In this document: one piece after another, positions 15,771-24,875 of the stretch | Layout of the letters: each line of letters starts with the position of its first letter | Position numbering within the stretch: position 1 is the first letter of the stretch | Assembly: GCF_000349565.1 (NCBI RefSeq) | Contig: NZ_KB714628.1 | Location: 120,895 to 181,018, forward strand | Length of the DNA: 60,124 bases | Direction: 5' to 3' | Source of the DNA: Curtobacterium flaccumfaciens UCD-AKU | GTDB lineage: Bacteria; Actinomycetota; Actinomycetes; Actinomycetales; Microbacteriaceae | Notes under the pieces: model-generated | Told to the model about the DNA's origin: nothing | Seen by the model: the letters and a program-made list of their open reading frames with translations, nothing else | The model's database searches: none | Position numbers and translations under genes: made by a program

Positions 15771-18700
15771 CCGCCGCGCCCGACCCCACCGGAACCGCCA
15801 CCGTGAACCAGACCCCCGCGCTCAGCACCGACACCGTCCTCGTCGCGAACCGCGGTGAGATCGCCCGCCGCATCATCCGCTCCGCCAAGGCACTCGGCAT
15901 GCGCACCGTCGCCGTCTACTCCGACGCCGACCGCGCGGCACCCCACGTCCGCGAGGCCGACACCGCCGTCCGGCTCGGTCCCGCACCCGCCCGCGACTCG
16001 TACCTGCGCATCGACGCCGTGGTGCAGGCGGCGAAGGACACCGGCGCCGGACTCGTGCACCCCGGCTACGGGTTCCTGTCCGAGAACACCGAGTTCGCCC
16101 GCGCCTGCGAGGACGCCGGCATCCGGTTCGTCGGACCGACCGCCGACCAGATCGTCCGGTTCGGCGCGAAGCACACCGCCCGCGAGCTCGCCGCAGCCGC
16201 CGGGGTCCCGATGCTCGCCGGCACCGGGCTGCTCGCCAGCGTCGACGACGCCGTGACCGAGGCCGAGCGCATCGGGCTGCCCGTCATGCTCAAGGCCACC
16301 GGGGGTGGCGGCGGGATCGGCATGCAGGCCTGCTCGACGCTCGACGAGGTCCGCGAGGCCTACACGAGCGTCGTCCGGCTGGCGACCGCGAACTTCGGGT
16401 CGGCCGGCATCTTCCTCGAACGGCTCGTGCGGCCGGCCCGGCACGTCGAGGTCCAGCTCTTCGGCGACGGCGAGGGCCGCGTCGCGGTGATCGGCGACCG
16501 CGACTGCTCCCTGCAGCGCCGCAACCAGAAGGTCATCGAGGAGGCCCCGGCACCGGCGCTGCCCGAGCACGTCCGCGCCGAGCTGCACGCGTCCGCCCGC
16601 CGCCTGGCCGAGAGCGTCGGGTACCGCAGCGCCGGCACCGTCGAGTTCGTCTACGACCCGGTGCGCGAAGAGGCGTCGTTCCTCGAGGTGAACACCCGCC
16701 TGCAGGTCGAGCACCCGGTCACCGAGGAGGTGTTCGGCGTCGACCTCGTCGAGCTCATGCTCCGCCTGGCCCGCGACGGTGCCGCCGGCATCGACCCCGA
16801 CGTGTTCGACCGCACCTGGACCCCGAACGGCCACGCCGTCGAGGCCCGCGTCTACGCCGAGGACCCCGCGAAGGGCTCGCTGCCCTCCAGCGGCCTCGTC
16901 ACCCAGGCGGTGTTCCCGAGCGCGACCACCGCATCCGGCGAGCGCACCGGCATCCGGGTCGACGGCTGGGTCGAGACCGGCTCCGAGGTGTCCGCGTTCT
17001 ACGACCCGATGCTCGCCAAGGTGATCGCCACCGGGGAGACCCGCGACGACGCCCTCGACCTGCTGCGCGACGGGCTCGCGACCACCCGCATCGACGGCAT
17101 CGTCACGAACGCCGGGCTCCTCCGTGCGCTGACCGACGACCTCGAGCTCCGCACCGCCACGCACTCCACCTCGACGCTCGACGCGACCGAGGACCCGGAC
17201 CCGCGCATCGACGTCGTCGCGCCGGGCACCATGACGATGATCCAGGACCTGCCCGGCCGGGTGGGGTACTGGCAGGTGGGCGTGCCGCCGAGCGGCCCGT
17301 TCGACGCGGCGTCCTTCGCCGAGGCGAACCGCGCGGTGGGCAACCCCGACGGCGCCCCCGCGCTCGAGGTCACCGCCACCGGCCCGACGCTCCGGTTCTC
17401 GGCCGCCTCGGTGGTCGCACTCACGGGTGCCCCGGCCCCGGTCACCCTCGACGGCGAACCCGTGGCGCTGTGGGAGCCGGTCGAGGTCGGCGCCGGCCAG
17501 ACCCTGGCGATCGGCACGGCCCCCGGTCCGGGCCTCCGCACCTACCTGGCGGTCCGCGGCGGCTTCGACGTGCCGACGTACCTCGGGTCGACCGCGACCT
17601 TCACGCTCGGTGGCTTCGGTGGCCACGCCGGTCGGGCACTGCTCGCCGGCGACGTCCTGCGCCCGGGCTCCCCGGACTCGGACGCCCCGCACCCGGCGTT
17701 CCCGTCCGGTACCCGTCTGGGTCTGGTGGGCGGGCCGACCCCGGCCGACCGTCGCACCGCCCTGACCGACGCGTGGGAGATCGGCGTCACCGAAGGCCCG
17801 CACGCGGCCCCGGACTTCTTCACCCGCGCCGACCTCGACGTCTTCTACGCCACCGACTACGCCGTCCACCACAACTCGGCGCGCACCGGCATCCGGCTCA
17901 TCGGCCCCCGACCCGAGTGGGCGCGGACCGACGGCGGCGAGGCCGGTCTGCACCCGTCGAACATCCACGACACCCCGTACGCGGTCGGTGCGATCGACTT
18001 CACCGGGGACACCCCGATCATCCTGGGGCCGGACGGGCCGTCGCTCGGCGGCTTCGTCTGCCCCGCCGTGGTGGCCAGCGGCGACCTGTGGAAGCTGGGC
18101 CAGCTCCGACCCGGTGACACGGTCCGGTTCGTCCCCGTCCGCGAAGCCGACGCCGCCGCGCTCGACGCACACCGGGCCTCCAGGACGGTGCCGCGCACCG
18201 GGAGCGACGGCAGCACCGGAGGCGACGGCGACGACGGCGTGATCGCCCGCCTGGACGCGACCGACGTGCGGCCGAGCGTCGCGTACCGACGCGACGGCGA
18301 CGACAACGTGCTCGTCGAGTACGGCGACATGACCCTCGACATCGCGCTGCGGATGCGCGTGCACGCGCTCATGACGAAGCTGCAGGAGCACACGCCGAAG
18401 GGGATCCTCGACATCACGCCGGGCATCCGCTCGCTGCAGGTGCACACCGACGCGTCCGTGCTCAAGGCGCGCGACGTGGCGGGGCTGCTCCGCGAGCTCG
18501 AGGGCGAGATCCCGCCGACCGACCAGCTCGTCGTGCCGTCGCGCACCGTCAAGCTACCGCTGTCGTGGGACGACCCGGCCACCCGCCTGGCGATCGAGCG
18601 GTACATGAACGGCGTCCGGAACGACGCCCCGTGGACCCCGTGGAACATCGAGTTCATCCGTCGGATCAACGGGCTCGAGAGCGTCGACGACGTCTTCCGC

Positions 18701-19486
18701 ACCGTGTTCGACGCGAGCTACCTGGTGCTCGGGCTCGGTGACGTGTACCTCGGCGCCCCGGTCGCGACGCCGCTCGACCCCCGGCACCGCCTGGTCACGA
18801 CGAAGTACAACCCGGCCCGCACCTGGACCGCCGAGAACTCCGTCGGCATCGGCGGCGCGTACCTGTGCATCTACGGCATGGAGGGTCCTGGCGGCTACCA
18901 GTTCGTCGGCCGCACCGTGCAGATCTGGAACCGGTTCCGCCGGGGCGGGCTGTTCCAGGAGAACCCGTGGGCGCTGCGGTTCTTCGACCGGATCGAGTGG
19001 TACCCGGTCGGTGCCGACGAGCTGCTCGAGCTGCGGGCCGAGACGGACGCCGGGCGGGGCTCGTTCGAGACCGTCGAGGGCGAGTTCTCGATCGCGTCGT
19101 ACAACCGGTTCCTCGCAGACAACGCCGGGTCCATCGCGGACTTCCGAGCGCAGCAGGCGCAGGCGTTCGGCGAGGAGAAGGAGCGGTGGCGGGCATCGGG
19201 CGAGTTCGACGTCCGTGACGAGCCGGCCGCCGTGGTGGCCGACGCCGTGACCGTGCCCGAGGGGTCGACCGCCGTGTACGCCCCGTTCACCTCGACCGTG
19301 TGGCAGGTGGACGTCCGCCCGGGTGACCGCGTGGACGAGGGGCAGAAGCTGCTGGCCGTGGAGGCGATGAAGATGGAGTCGATGGTGCACGCACCCGTTC
19401 CGGGCCACGTGCTCGAGGTCTACATCAAGCCGGGCGACCAGGTCGCACCGGGCCAGGTCCTCGCCGCGATCGGAGCGGCAGCGTGA
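15767..19486 (+). CDS. Biotin-dependent urea/guanidine carboxylase
   Basis: 1,239 residues, the normal size for this family. Domains in order: biotin carboxylase (VLVANRGEIARRIIRSAK, ATP-grasp loop KATGGGGGIGM, FLEVNTRLQVEHPVTE) to about residue 470; carboxyltransferase made of AHS2- and AHS1-like halves (MIQDLPGRVGYWQVGVPPSG; YLCIYGMEGPGGYQFVGRT) to about 1140; and the biotinyl domain with AVEAMKMES, biotinyl Lys near 1202. It carboxylates urea to allophanate or guanidine to carboxyguanidine, using ATP and bicarbonate. GTG 15767 overlaps the previous stop; a second GTG at 15803 is possible. Neighbouring DUF1989 genes suggest guanidine. Confidence 0.93.
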   Translation: MTAAPDPTGTATVNQTPALSTDTVLVANRGEIARRIIRSAKALGMRTVAVYSDADRAAPHVREADTAVRLGPAPARDSYLRIDAVVQAAKDTGAGLVHPGYGFLSENTEFARACEDAGIRFVGPTADQIVRFGAKHTARELAAAAGVPMLAGTGLLASVDDAVTEAERIGLPVMLKATGGGGGIGMQACSTLDEVREAYTSVVRLATANFGSAGIFLERLVRPARHVEVQLFGDGEGRVAVIGDRDCSLQRRNQKVIEEAPAPALPEHVRAELHASARRLAESVGYRSAGTVEFVYDPVREEASFLEVNTRLQVEHPVTEEVFGVDLVELMLRLARDGAAGIDPDVFDRTWTPNGHAVEARVYAEDPAKGSLPSSGLVTQAVFPSATTASGERTGIRVDGWVETGSEVSAFYDPMLAKVIATGETRDDALDLLRDGLATTRIDGIVTNAGLLRALTDDLELRTATHSTSTLDATEDPDPRIDVVAPGTMTMIQDLPGRVGYWQVGVPPSGPFDAASFAEANRAVGNPDGAPALEVTATGPTLRFSAASVVALTGAPAPVTLDGEPVALWEPVEVGAGQTLAIGTAPGPGLRTYLAVRGGFDVPTYLGSTATFTLGGFGGHAGRALLAGDVLRPGSPDSDAPHPAFPSGTRLGLVGGPTPADRRTALTDAWEIGVTEGPHAAPDFFTRADLDVFYATDYAVHHNSARTGIRLIGPRPEWARTDGGEAGLHPSNIHDTPYAVGAIDFTGDTPIILGPDGPSLGGFVCPAVVASGDLWKLGQLRPGDTVRFVPVREADAAALDAHRASRTVPRTGSDGSTGGDGDDGVIARLDATDVRPSVAYRRDGDDNVLVEYGDMTLDIALRMRVHALMTKLQEHTPKGILDITPGIRSLQVHTDASVLKARDVAGLLRELEGEIPPTDQLVVPSRTVKLPLSWDDPATRLAIERYMNGVRNDAPWTPWNIEFIRRINGLESVDDVFRTVFDASYLVLGLGDVYLGAPVATPLDPRHRLVTTKYNPARTWTAENSVGIGGAYLCIYGMEGPGGYQFVGRTVQIWNRFRRGGLFQENPWALRFFDRIEWYPVGADELLELRAETDAGRGSFETVEGEFSIASYNRFLADNAGSIADFRAQQAQAFGEEKERWRASGEFDVRDEPAAVVADAVTVPEGSTAVYAPFTSTVWQVDVRPGDRVDEGQKLLAVEAMKMESMVHAPVPGHVLEVYIKPGDQVAPGQVLAAIGAAA

Positions 19487-21183
19487 GCGGGACCGCCGCC
19501 GCGGCCGCCACGACGTCCGCCGCGGCCCGCGTCCGCGACGCCTTCGCCCGCATCGACGCCGTCGACCGCCCCGAGGTCTGGATCACCCTGCGCGACCGCA
19601 CCGACGTACTGGCCGAGGCCCTCGCCGTCGACCCGTCCCTGCCCCTGGCGGGCCTGCTGTTCGCCGTGAAGGACAACATCGACGTCGCCGGCCTGCCCAC
19701 GACCGCCGCCGCCCGCTCCTACGCCCACGACCCCGCCGCCGACGCGACCGCTGTCGCCCGGCTCCGCGCCGCCGGCGCCGTGGTCGTCGGCAAGACGAAC
19801 CTCGACCAGTTCGCCACCGGCCTGGTCGGCACCCGCTCGCCCTTCGGCGCGGTCCGGAACGCCTGGGACCCGACGCGGATCTCCGGCGGCTCGTCGAGCG
19901 GTTCCGCCACAGCGGTCGCCCTGGGCATCGTCGACTTCGCGCTCGGCACCGACACCGCCGGGTCCGGCCGGGTGCCCGCCGCGCTCGGCAACCTGGTCGG
20001 GGTGAAGCCGACGAAGGGGCTCGTGCCGAACACCGGGGTCGTCCCCGCCTGCCGCTCGCAGGACTGCGTCACGGTGTTCGCCCGGTCGCTCGACCTGGCG
20101 CGGACGGCGGCCGAGCTGATGGCCGGTCCGGACGGCGTCGACCCGCTCGCACGGCGCGACCTGGCCCTCGCCGACCTGCCCGCCGTCCCGCGCATCGCGG
20201 TACCGCTGCCGTCGCAGCTCGAGGGGCTCGCACCCGGCTGGGCCGAGGCGTTCGCCGCCGCCGTCGAACGGTTCCGCACGCTCGGACACCAGGTGGTCGA
20301 GGTCGACATCGCACCCCTGCTCGACGCCGCGTCGCTGCTCTACGACGGCGCGTTCGTCGCCGAGCGGTACGCGGCCGTCGGCGCCCACATCGAGGCCCAC
20401 CGCGACGAGGTCGGTGCCGACCTCGACCCGTCCGTCGCCGCGATCGTGCTCGGCGGTGCACGACCGACCGCCGCGGAGCTCTTCGCCGACCAGGAACGAC
20501 TCGACGCGTTCGGGGCAGCGGGTCGCGCCGCCCTCGAGGGCACGACCGCCCTGCTCACCCCGACGACGACATGGCACCCGACGCTCGAGCAGGTCGCGGC
20601 CGACCCGATCGGCGCGAACAGCCGGATGGGTCGGTACACGAACTTCGCGAACCTGCTCGACATGGCCTCGCTCGCCGTGCCCGCCGGCTTCGTCGACGGG
20701 CTGCCGTTCGGCGTGATGCTCACCGGTCCGGCGTTCAGCGACCGCCGCCTGGCGGCGTTGGCGGCCGCGTTCGCCGCCCCGACCCTCGACCTGCTGGTCG
20801 TCGGGGCGCACCTGCGCGATCAGCCGCTGAACGGACAGCTGGTCGCGTCCGGCGGATCGTTCGTCCGGGAGGCCCGCACCGCGTCCGACTACCGGCTGTA
20901 CGCCCTCGACACGGTGCCGCCCAAGCCCGGGCTGGTCCGCGTGGGTCCGGTCGCGTCCGGCGCTGCTGCGCCGGGCTCCGGCATCGTCGGGGAGGTCTGG
21001 CGCCTGCCCGCCGCCGGCTTCGGCACCTTCGTCGCGGGCCTGCCGGCACCGATGGCGATCGGCACCGTGGCGCTCGACGACGGCACCGAGGTCACCGGGT
21101 TCCTGGTCGAGCCGTTCGCGGTCGAGGGCGCCGAGGACATCACCCACCACGGTGGCTGGCGCGCGTACCGGGAGCAGTCGTGA
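19483..21183 (+). CDS. atzF: Allophanate hydrolase
   Basis: 566 residues. The amidase-signature domain has Lys63 in FAVKDNIDVAG, the GGSSSGSA loop at 135-142 and nucleophile Ser161 in TDTAGSGRVPA. The DQFATGLVGTRSP segment is typical of allophanate hydrolases. A C-terminal domain of about 120 residues (GAHLRDQPLNGQL ... GGWRAYRE) matches the extra domain of Dur1,2/AtzF proteins. It cleaves allophanate to ammonia and CO2, the last step after carboxylation. Its GTG start overlaps the carboxylase stop by 4 bases. Confidence 0.95.
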   Translation: MSGTAAAAATTSAAARVRDAFARIDAVDRPEVWITLRDRTDVLAEALAVDPSLPLAGLLFAVKDNIDVAGLPTTAAARSYAHDPAADATAVARLRAAGAVVVGKTNLDQFATGLVGTRSPFGAVRNAWDPTRISGGSSSGSATAVALGIVDFALGTDTAGSGRVPAALGNLVGVKPTKGLVPNTGVVPACRSQDCVTVFARSLDLARTAAELMAGPDGVDPLARRDLALADLPAVPRIAVPLPSQLEGLAPGWAEAFAAAVERFRTLGHQVVEVDIAPLLDAASLLYDGAFVAERYAAVGAHIEAHRDEVGADLDPSVAAIVLGGARPTAAELFADQERLDAFGAAGRAALEGTTALLTPTTTWHPTLEQVAADPIGANSRMGRYTNFANLLDMASLAVPAGFVDGLPFGVMLTGPAFSDRRLAALAAAFAAPTLDLLVVGAHLRDQPLNGQLVASGGSFVREARTASDYRLYALDTVPPKPGLVRVGPVASGAAAPGSGIVGEVWRLPAAGFGTFVAGLPAPMAIGTVALDDGTEVTGFLVEPFAVEGAEDITHHGGWRAYREQS

Positions 21184-21209
21184 CGGACGCCGGCTGCCAG
21201 GATGGGAGC

Positions 21210-21902
21210 ATGACCCCCGACGACCGGCCTGTGCGCCCCGGCCGGCCTCGGGCCGTGCCGAACGCCGACTCCGCGATGAGCCCCCGCGACCAGATCCTCG
21301 ACGCCGCCGCCGCGCTGTTCGTCGAGAACGGCATCAGCGCGACCTCGACCCGGGCGATCGCCGAACGGGTCGGGATCCGGCAGGCCTCGCTGTACTACCA
21401 CTTCGCCGGCAAGGACGACATGCTCGTCGAGCTGCTCACGACCTCGGTGCGTCCGAGCCTCGAGCTGGTCCGCGGCCTCGAGCAGCTCGTGCCGGAGTCG
21501 GCCTCGGCCGCCGGTGCCCTGGCCGCGCTGGTCGTCGCCGACGTGGACACCCTCGCCCGCACGCCGCACAACATCGGCACGCTGTACCTGCTGCCCGAGG
21601 TGCAGGGCGAGCGCTACGACGGCTTCCGGGCCGAGCGCGTGGAGCTGCAGGAGGCCTACGGGCGCCTCGGCTCGCGCGCCGCCACCGCAGAGGTCGCATC
21701 CGGCGTCTCCCCGTCGCGCCTCGGTGCCGTGCTCATCCAGATCGCCGAGACCGTCATCCAGCTCCGCCGGTCCGGGCCCGTGCAGGACGCCGACCGCGAC
21801 GCCCTCGTCGCGACCTGCCTGCGCGCCTGCGGCCTCGACGCCGCCGCGGTGGCCGAGGCCCGACGCGACGCCGAGTCCCTGCTGGCCGCCGTCGCGGTCT
21901 GA
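21210..21902 (+). CDS. TetR-family regulator of the carboxylase operon
   Basis: 230 residues. The HTH is clear: SPRDQILDAAAALFVENGISATSTRAIAERVGIRQASLYYHFAGKDD at about 24-70. ATG 21210 has GGGAG close upstream and lies 26 bases after atzF, so it is the distal gene of the operon, as expected for an autoregulated local repressor. The palindrome at 12521-12540 is its most likely operator. The ligand may be the substrate or an intermediate such as allophanate (inference). Confidence 0.88.
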   Translation: MTPDDRPVRPGRPRAVPNADSAMSPRDQILDAAAALFVENGISATSTRAIAERVGIRQASLYYHFAGKDDMLVELLTTSVRPSLELVRGLEQLVPESASAAGALAALVVADVDTLARTPHNIGTLYLLPEVQGERYDGFRAERVELQEAYGRLGSRAATAEVASGVSPSRLGAVLIQIAETVIQLRRSGPVQDADRDALVATCLRACGLDAAAVAEARRDAESLLAAVAV

Positions 21903-21945
21903 CCCCTTCTCCCCCGACCTCCTTCTTCCCCCAGCGAGGAACACC

Positions 21946-22539
21946 ATGACCACGATCACCCCCGCCGCACACCGTCCGCTCGCCGACGCACTGCTCCCCC
22001 GCACCGCGGTCGTCAGCACCGCCCTGGTCCTCGGTGGCGCACTGCTGACCGCCGGAGCCGCGCAGGTGTCCGTCCCGATCTGGCCCGTCCCGATCACCGG
22101 GCAGACCCTGGCCGTGCTGCTCGTCGGCAGTGCCCTCGGTGCTCGCCGCGGTGCCATGTCGATGCTCGTCTACGCGCTGCTCGGCGTCGTCGGGCTGCCG
22201 GTCTTCGCGGACGGTTCGGCCGGGGTCGGCGTGCTCGTCGGTCCCTCGGGCGGGTACATCGTCGGCTTCGTCGTCGCCGCGGCCCTGGTCGGCTGGGTCG
22301 CCGAGCGCTTCGGCGACCGCCCGCTGCGGAATGCGCTGCTGTCCTTCGCCCTGGGCACCGTCGTCACCTTCGCCGCCGGGATGGCGTGGCTCGCGGTGGC
22401 ACTCGGCCTCGACCTGCAGCAGACCCTGCAGTACGGGCTGTACCCGTTCGTCCTCGGTGGCGTGGTGAAGACCCTGATCGGTGCCGGCGTGATCTCCCTC
22501 GGGTGGACCGCAGCGCTGCGCTCGGCCACCCGCCGGTGA
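21946..22539 (+). CDS. bioY: Biotin transporter BioY (ECF substrate-binding protein)
   Basis: 197 residues, six hydrophobic helices. Family landmarks are VPIWPVPITGQTLAVLLVG, GLPVFADG and GPSGGYIVGF. BioY captures biotin in the membrane and works alone or with an ECF ATPase module. It lies 43 bases after the TetR gene with AGCGAGG just upstream of ATG 21946, so co-expression with the biotin-dependent carboxylase is likely. This gives the operon its own cofactor supply. No bioM/bioN genes follow. Confidence 0.95.
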   Translation: MTTITPAAHRPLADALLPRTAVVSTALVLGGALLTAGAAQVSVPIWPVPITGQTLAVLLVGSALGARRGAMSMLVYALLGVVGLPVFADGSAGVGVLVGPSGGYIVGFVVAAALVGWVAERFGDRPLRNALLSFALGTVVTFAAGMAWLAVALGLDLQQTLQYGLYPFVLGGVVKTLIGAGVISLGWTAALRSATRR

Positions 22540-22618
22540 GCACTCCGTCAGGACTCCGCCGCCGGCCGTAGGGGTTCCGTCAGGAGCCCTTCCGCGCCGT
22601 TCGAGCGCGCGAGAGCGT

Positions 22619-23206
22619 GTGGTCGTGACACTGACTGCGATCATGCCGACGCTCCGCGCGTCGCTCCCCGATCCGATGGACCCGTCCCTCTGGCCGGCCC
22701 ACACCGTCGCGACCACCGACGACCTGCTCGTCTCGGCCATCTCGATGGTCCGGCTCGCCGACCTCACCGGCACCCCGACGGTGCACACCGCCGAGCAGTC
22801 CCCGCCCCGGTACCGGCCGCGCGGCTGGGTGGCCCGCGACGTGAGCGTCGCCGTCGCGTCGGTCACCCGCGTGCGGCGACCGCGCCCCGGCGTGGTGCTC
22901 CTGGAACTGGACGCGGTCCTGCCGACCTGCGCCGTGCTCGACCAGGTGCGCCTGATCGGACGCCGGAGCACCGCTCCCCTCTCCCCGATGTACGTCGTCA
23001 CCCGCTGTGACGGTCAGGCCGACGGTCCGTTCCACCGCCTCCCGGCTCCGTTGCCCGCCGACGTCCGCGAAGGTGACCTGGTCTGCTTCCCGTGCCTGGC
23101 GACCGTCCGGCACCGCGACGTCGTCGAACCGGTCCGGGCGGAACTCGTGCCGGTGCGCGCGGAACTCGCGCCCGCCCGGACCGAACTCGCGCCGGTCGAC
23201 CGATGA
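22619..23206 (+). CDS. Hypothetical soluble protein
   Basis: Up to 195 residues from GTG 22619; ATG 22643 and ATG 22676 are alternative starts and none has a strong ribosome site. There is no recognised domain. The middle is beta-rich (DVSVAVASVTRVRRPRPGVVLLELDAVL). The last 30 residues are a short periodic stretch, VRAELVPVRAELAPARTELAP. Its stop overlaps the ATG of the next gene (ATGA), which supports a real coding region in a two-gene unit. Confidence 0.6.
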   Translation: MVVTLTAIMPTLRASLPDPMDPSLWPAHTVATTDDLLVSAISMVRLADLTGTPTVHTAEQSPPRYRPRGWVARDVSVAVASVTRVRRPRPGVVLLELDAVLPTCAVLDQVRLIGRRSTAPLSPMYVVTRCDGQADGPFHRLPAPLPADVREGDLVCFPCLATVRHRDVVEPVRAELVPVRAELAPARTELAPVDR

Positions 23207-23733
23207 CGACCGCGCTGCCGGTCCGCACCCGGCTGTTCGACGGCACCCACCTGTGGGGCCGGTACACGATCCGGCCCGTCGGCCGGACGCTGTGGAGCTC
23301 GCGGACCCTGGTCGTGTTCCCGCCCGGCACGAACACCGGCGAGCGCCTGCTGCTGCGCGCCTGGCACGTCTGGCCAGCCGTCGGGGCGTTCGTCGCCCTC
23401 GCCGCCCTGGTGCTCGCCGTCTCTGTCCCCGCCGTCGGCACGACCACCGCGCTGCTCGTCTACGGCGGAGGCTTCGCGGTCCTCGCCCGTGCCACCCGCG
23501 CGCTCCGCCCACGGGTGCGGTCCGTCACCGTGACGACGTTCCTGGGCGACGGCCGCCGCGAGGTCCACGGCGACGAACGCCTGCTCACCGGCTCCCTCGA
23601 CGCCCTGTCGATCCTGGAGCAGGCGCTCCGGTCGGACCGCATCAGCGCCGTCGACTTCGAGCTCGTCTGGGCGGACGTGTGGAACGCCCTGGAGTCCCCG
23701 GACCCGGACCACCGCGCGCAGCGGTCATCCTGA
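23203..23733 (+). CDS. DUF6611-like membrane-associated protein
   Basis: 176 residues. An N-terminal LFDGTHLWGRYTIRPVGRTLWSSRTLVV stretch is followed by two hydrophobic helices (VWPAVGAFVALAALVLAVSV; TALLVYGGGFAVLARA) and a soluble C-terminus with DFELVWADVWNALE. It resembles the DUF6611 family of actinobacterial membrane proteins (from memory). Translationally coupled to the preceding gene. Function is unknown. Confidence 0.7.
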   Translation: MTTALPVRTRLFDGTHLWGRYTIRPVGRTLWSSRTLVVFPPGTNTGERLLLRAWHVWPAVGAFVALAALVLAVSVPAVGTTTALLVYGGGFAVLARATRALRPRVRSVTVTTFLGDGRREVHGDERLLTGSLDALSILEQALRSDRISAVDFELVWADVWNALESPDPDHRAQRSS

Positions 23734-23782
23734 AGCCGGTTCCCGCGCCCCGCGTTTGTATGGGTCCGGGAAGGAGTACGCG

Positions 23783-24124
23783 ATGAAGCACATCCACTAC
23801 GACGCCACCACGATCCTGGTCGGTGACGACGTCGCCGACGCCGTGATCGAGTACGCCGCGGCCCTCGCCGGAGGCGACCGGGCCGACACCGTCGACGTGC
23901 CGGCCGTGGCCGACGACGGCACCATGACCACCACGAAGATCCTGATCGGGCCCGCGAGCGAGATCGTCGTCGCGGACGCGGAAGAGGACGAACTCGAGAT
24001 GGACAACCGGGAGTTCGTCGGGCGGCTGCGCGCCGCCGCGAAGACCTTCGGGCACAGCGAGCCGATCCACGCGAACACGCGGACGGACCTGGCGGACGCG
24101 GCGGAGGCTGCCGAGGAGCACTGA
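23783..24124 (+). CDS. Small acidic hypothetical protein
   Basis: 113 residues from ATG 23783 with AAGGAG upstream. Starts MKHIHYDATTILVGDDVADAVIEYAAALA and has an acidic stretch (ADAEEDELEMDN). It looks like a small soluble Microbacteriaceae protein with predicted alternating strands and helices. No catalytic motif is seen. Confidence 0.7.
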   Translation: MKHIHYDATTILVGDDVADAVIEYAAALAGGDRADTVDVPAVADDGTMTTTKILIGPASEIVVADAEEDELEMDNREFVGRLRAAAKTFGHSEPIHANTRTDLADAAEAAEEH

Positions 24125-24152
24125 CGCCTGGGCGTCGCGCTGCAGCTTCGAA

Positions 24153-24202
24153 ACGGAGAGGGTCTCCTGTACGGTGGTGATTCCGGAGAGCCTCTCCGGT
24201 AC
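24153..24202. promoter_or_regulatory. Two tandem TetR-type operators
   Basis: ACGGAGAGGGTCTCCTGTAC at 24153-24172 and CCGGAGAGCCTCTCCGGTAC at 24183-24202 agree at 16 of 20 bases. Each contains a GGAGA/TCTCC dyad; the second is a perfect 8-base-arm palindrome. Their starts are 30 bases apart, close to three helical turns. They occupy the promoter region just before the TetR gene at 24229. Confidence 0.65.
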
Positions 24203-24228
24203 TCGATGGCACAGCCTGGAGGCCCGCC

Positions 24229-24849
24229 ATGCCCGAGCAGACCGCTCCCGCCGGGCGCGCGCCGCGTTCACTGCACTCCCCGCGTCCCGCGCGCGCTGAC
24301 GCGCTGCGGAACCGGGACCACATCCTGCGGGTCGCCGAGCGCGCGTTCACCGAGCACGGCGTGACCGGCTCGCTCGACGCGATCGCCAAGCAGGCCGGCG
24401 TCGGCGCCGGCACCCTGTACCGGCACTTCCCCACGCGCGAGGCCCTGCTCGCCGAGCTCCTCGCCGCGCGCGACGAACACCTGGTGGCCCGTCGCGAAGC
24501 CCTGCGAGACGGCTCCGTCGACGCCGCCGACGCCCTGCACGGCTGGCTCGATGCGGTCACCGAGTGGGCCGGCACGTTCGACGGGCTGCCCGAACCGCTC
24601 CGTGCCGCAGCCTCGTCGGACTCGTCGCCGCTCGCCATGACCTGCCAGGGGTTCATCACCACGACCGACGAGTTCCTCCGCGCCGCGCAGCGTTCCGGTC
24701 GCGCGCGTGCCGACGTCCGCGCAAGGGACCTGTTCCTCGCCGCGTTGGCGACCAGCTGGGTCCGGGGTGCCGCGATGGCCGACGACTCGTCGTCCGCTGC
24801 CCTCTCCGCCCTGTCGCGGCGCGGGTGGGAAGCCCCCGCTCTCCCCTGA
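24229..24849 (+). CDS. TetR-family regulator
   Basis: 206 residues. HTH at about 25-70: ALRNRDHILRVAERAFTEHGVTGSLDAIAKQAGVGAGTLYRHFPTREALL. The C-terminal part (FLRAAQRSGRARADVRARDLFLAALATSWV) fits the family with the TetR_C_33/SbtR-like ligand domain. It lies directly downstream of two tandem palindromes, so autoregulation is very likely, and 26 bases upstream of an oxidoreductase gene in the same direction. Confidence 0.9.
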   Translation: MPEQTAPAGRAPRSLHSPRPARADALRNRDHILRVAERAFTEHGVTGSLDAIAKQAGVGAGTLYRHFPTREALLAELLAARDEHLVARREALRDGSVDAADALHGWLDAVTEWAGTFDGLPEPLRAAASSDSSPLAMTCQGFITTTDEFLRAAQRSGRARADVRARDLFLAALATSWVRGAAMADDSSSAALSALSRRGWEAPALP

Positions 24850-24875
24850 CCTCCCCACTGTTGAAAGGGCACCAC

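Noticed and set aside
15284..18445. A 1,053-codon open frame on the minus strand
   Set aside because: It lies wholly opposite the carboxylase and DUF1989 genes. Its composition (Val/Gly/Arg/Asp-rich, no domain) is the usual antisense shadow in high-GC DNA.
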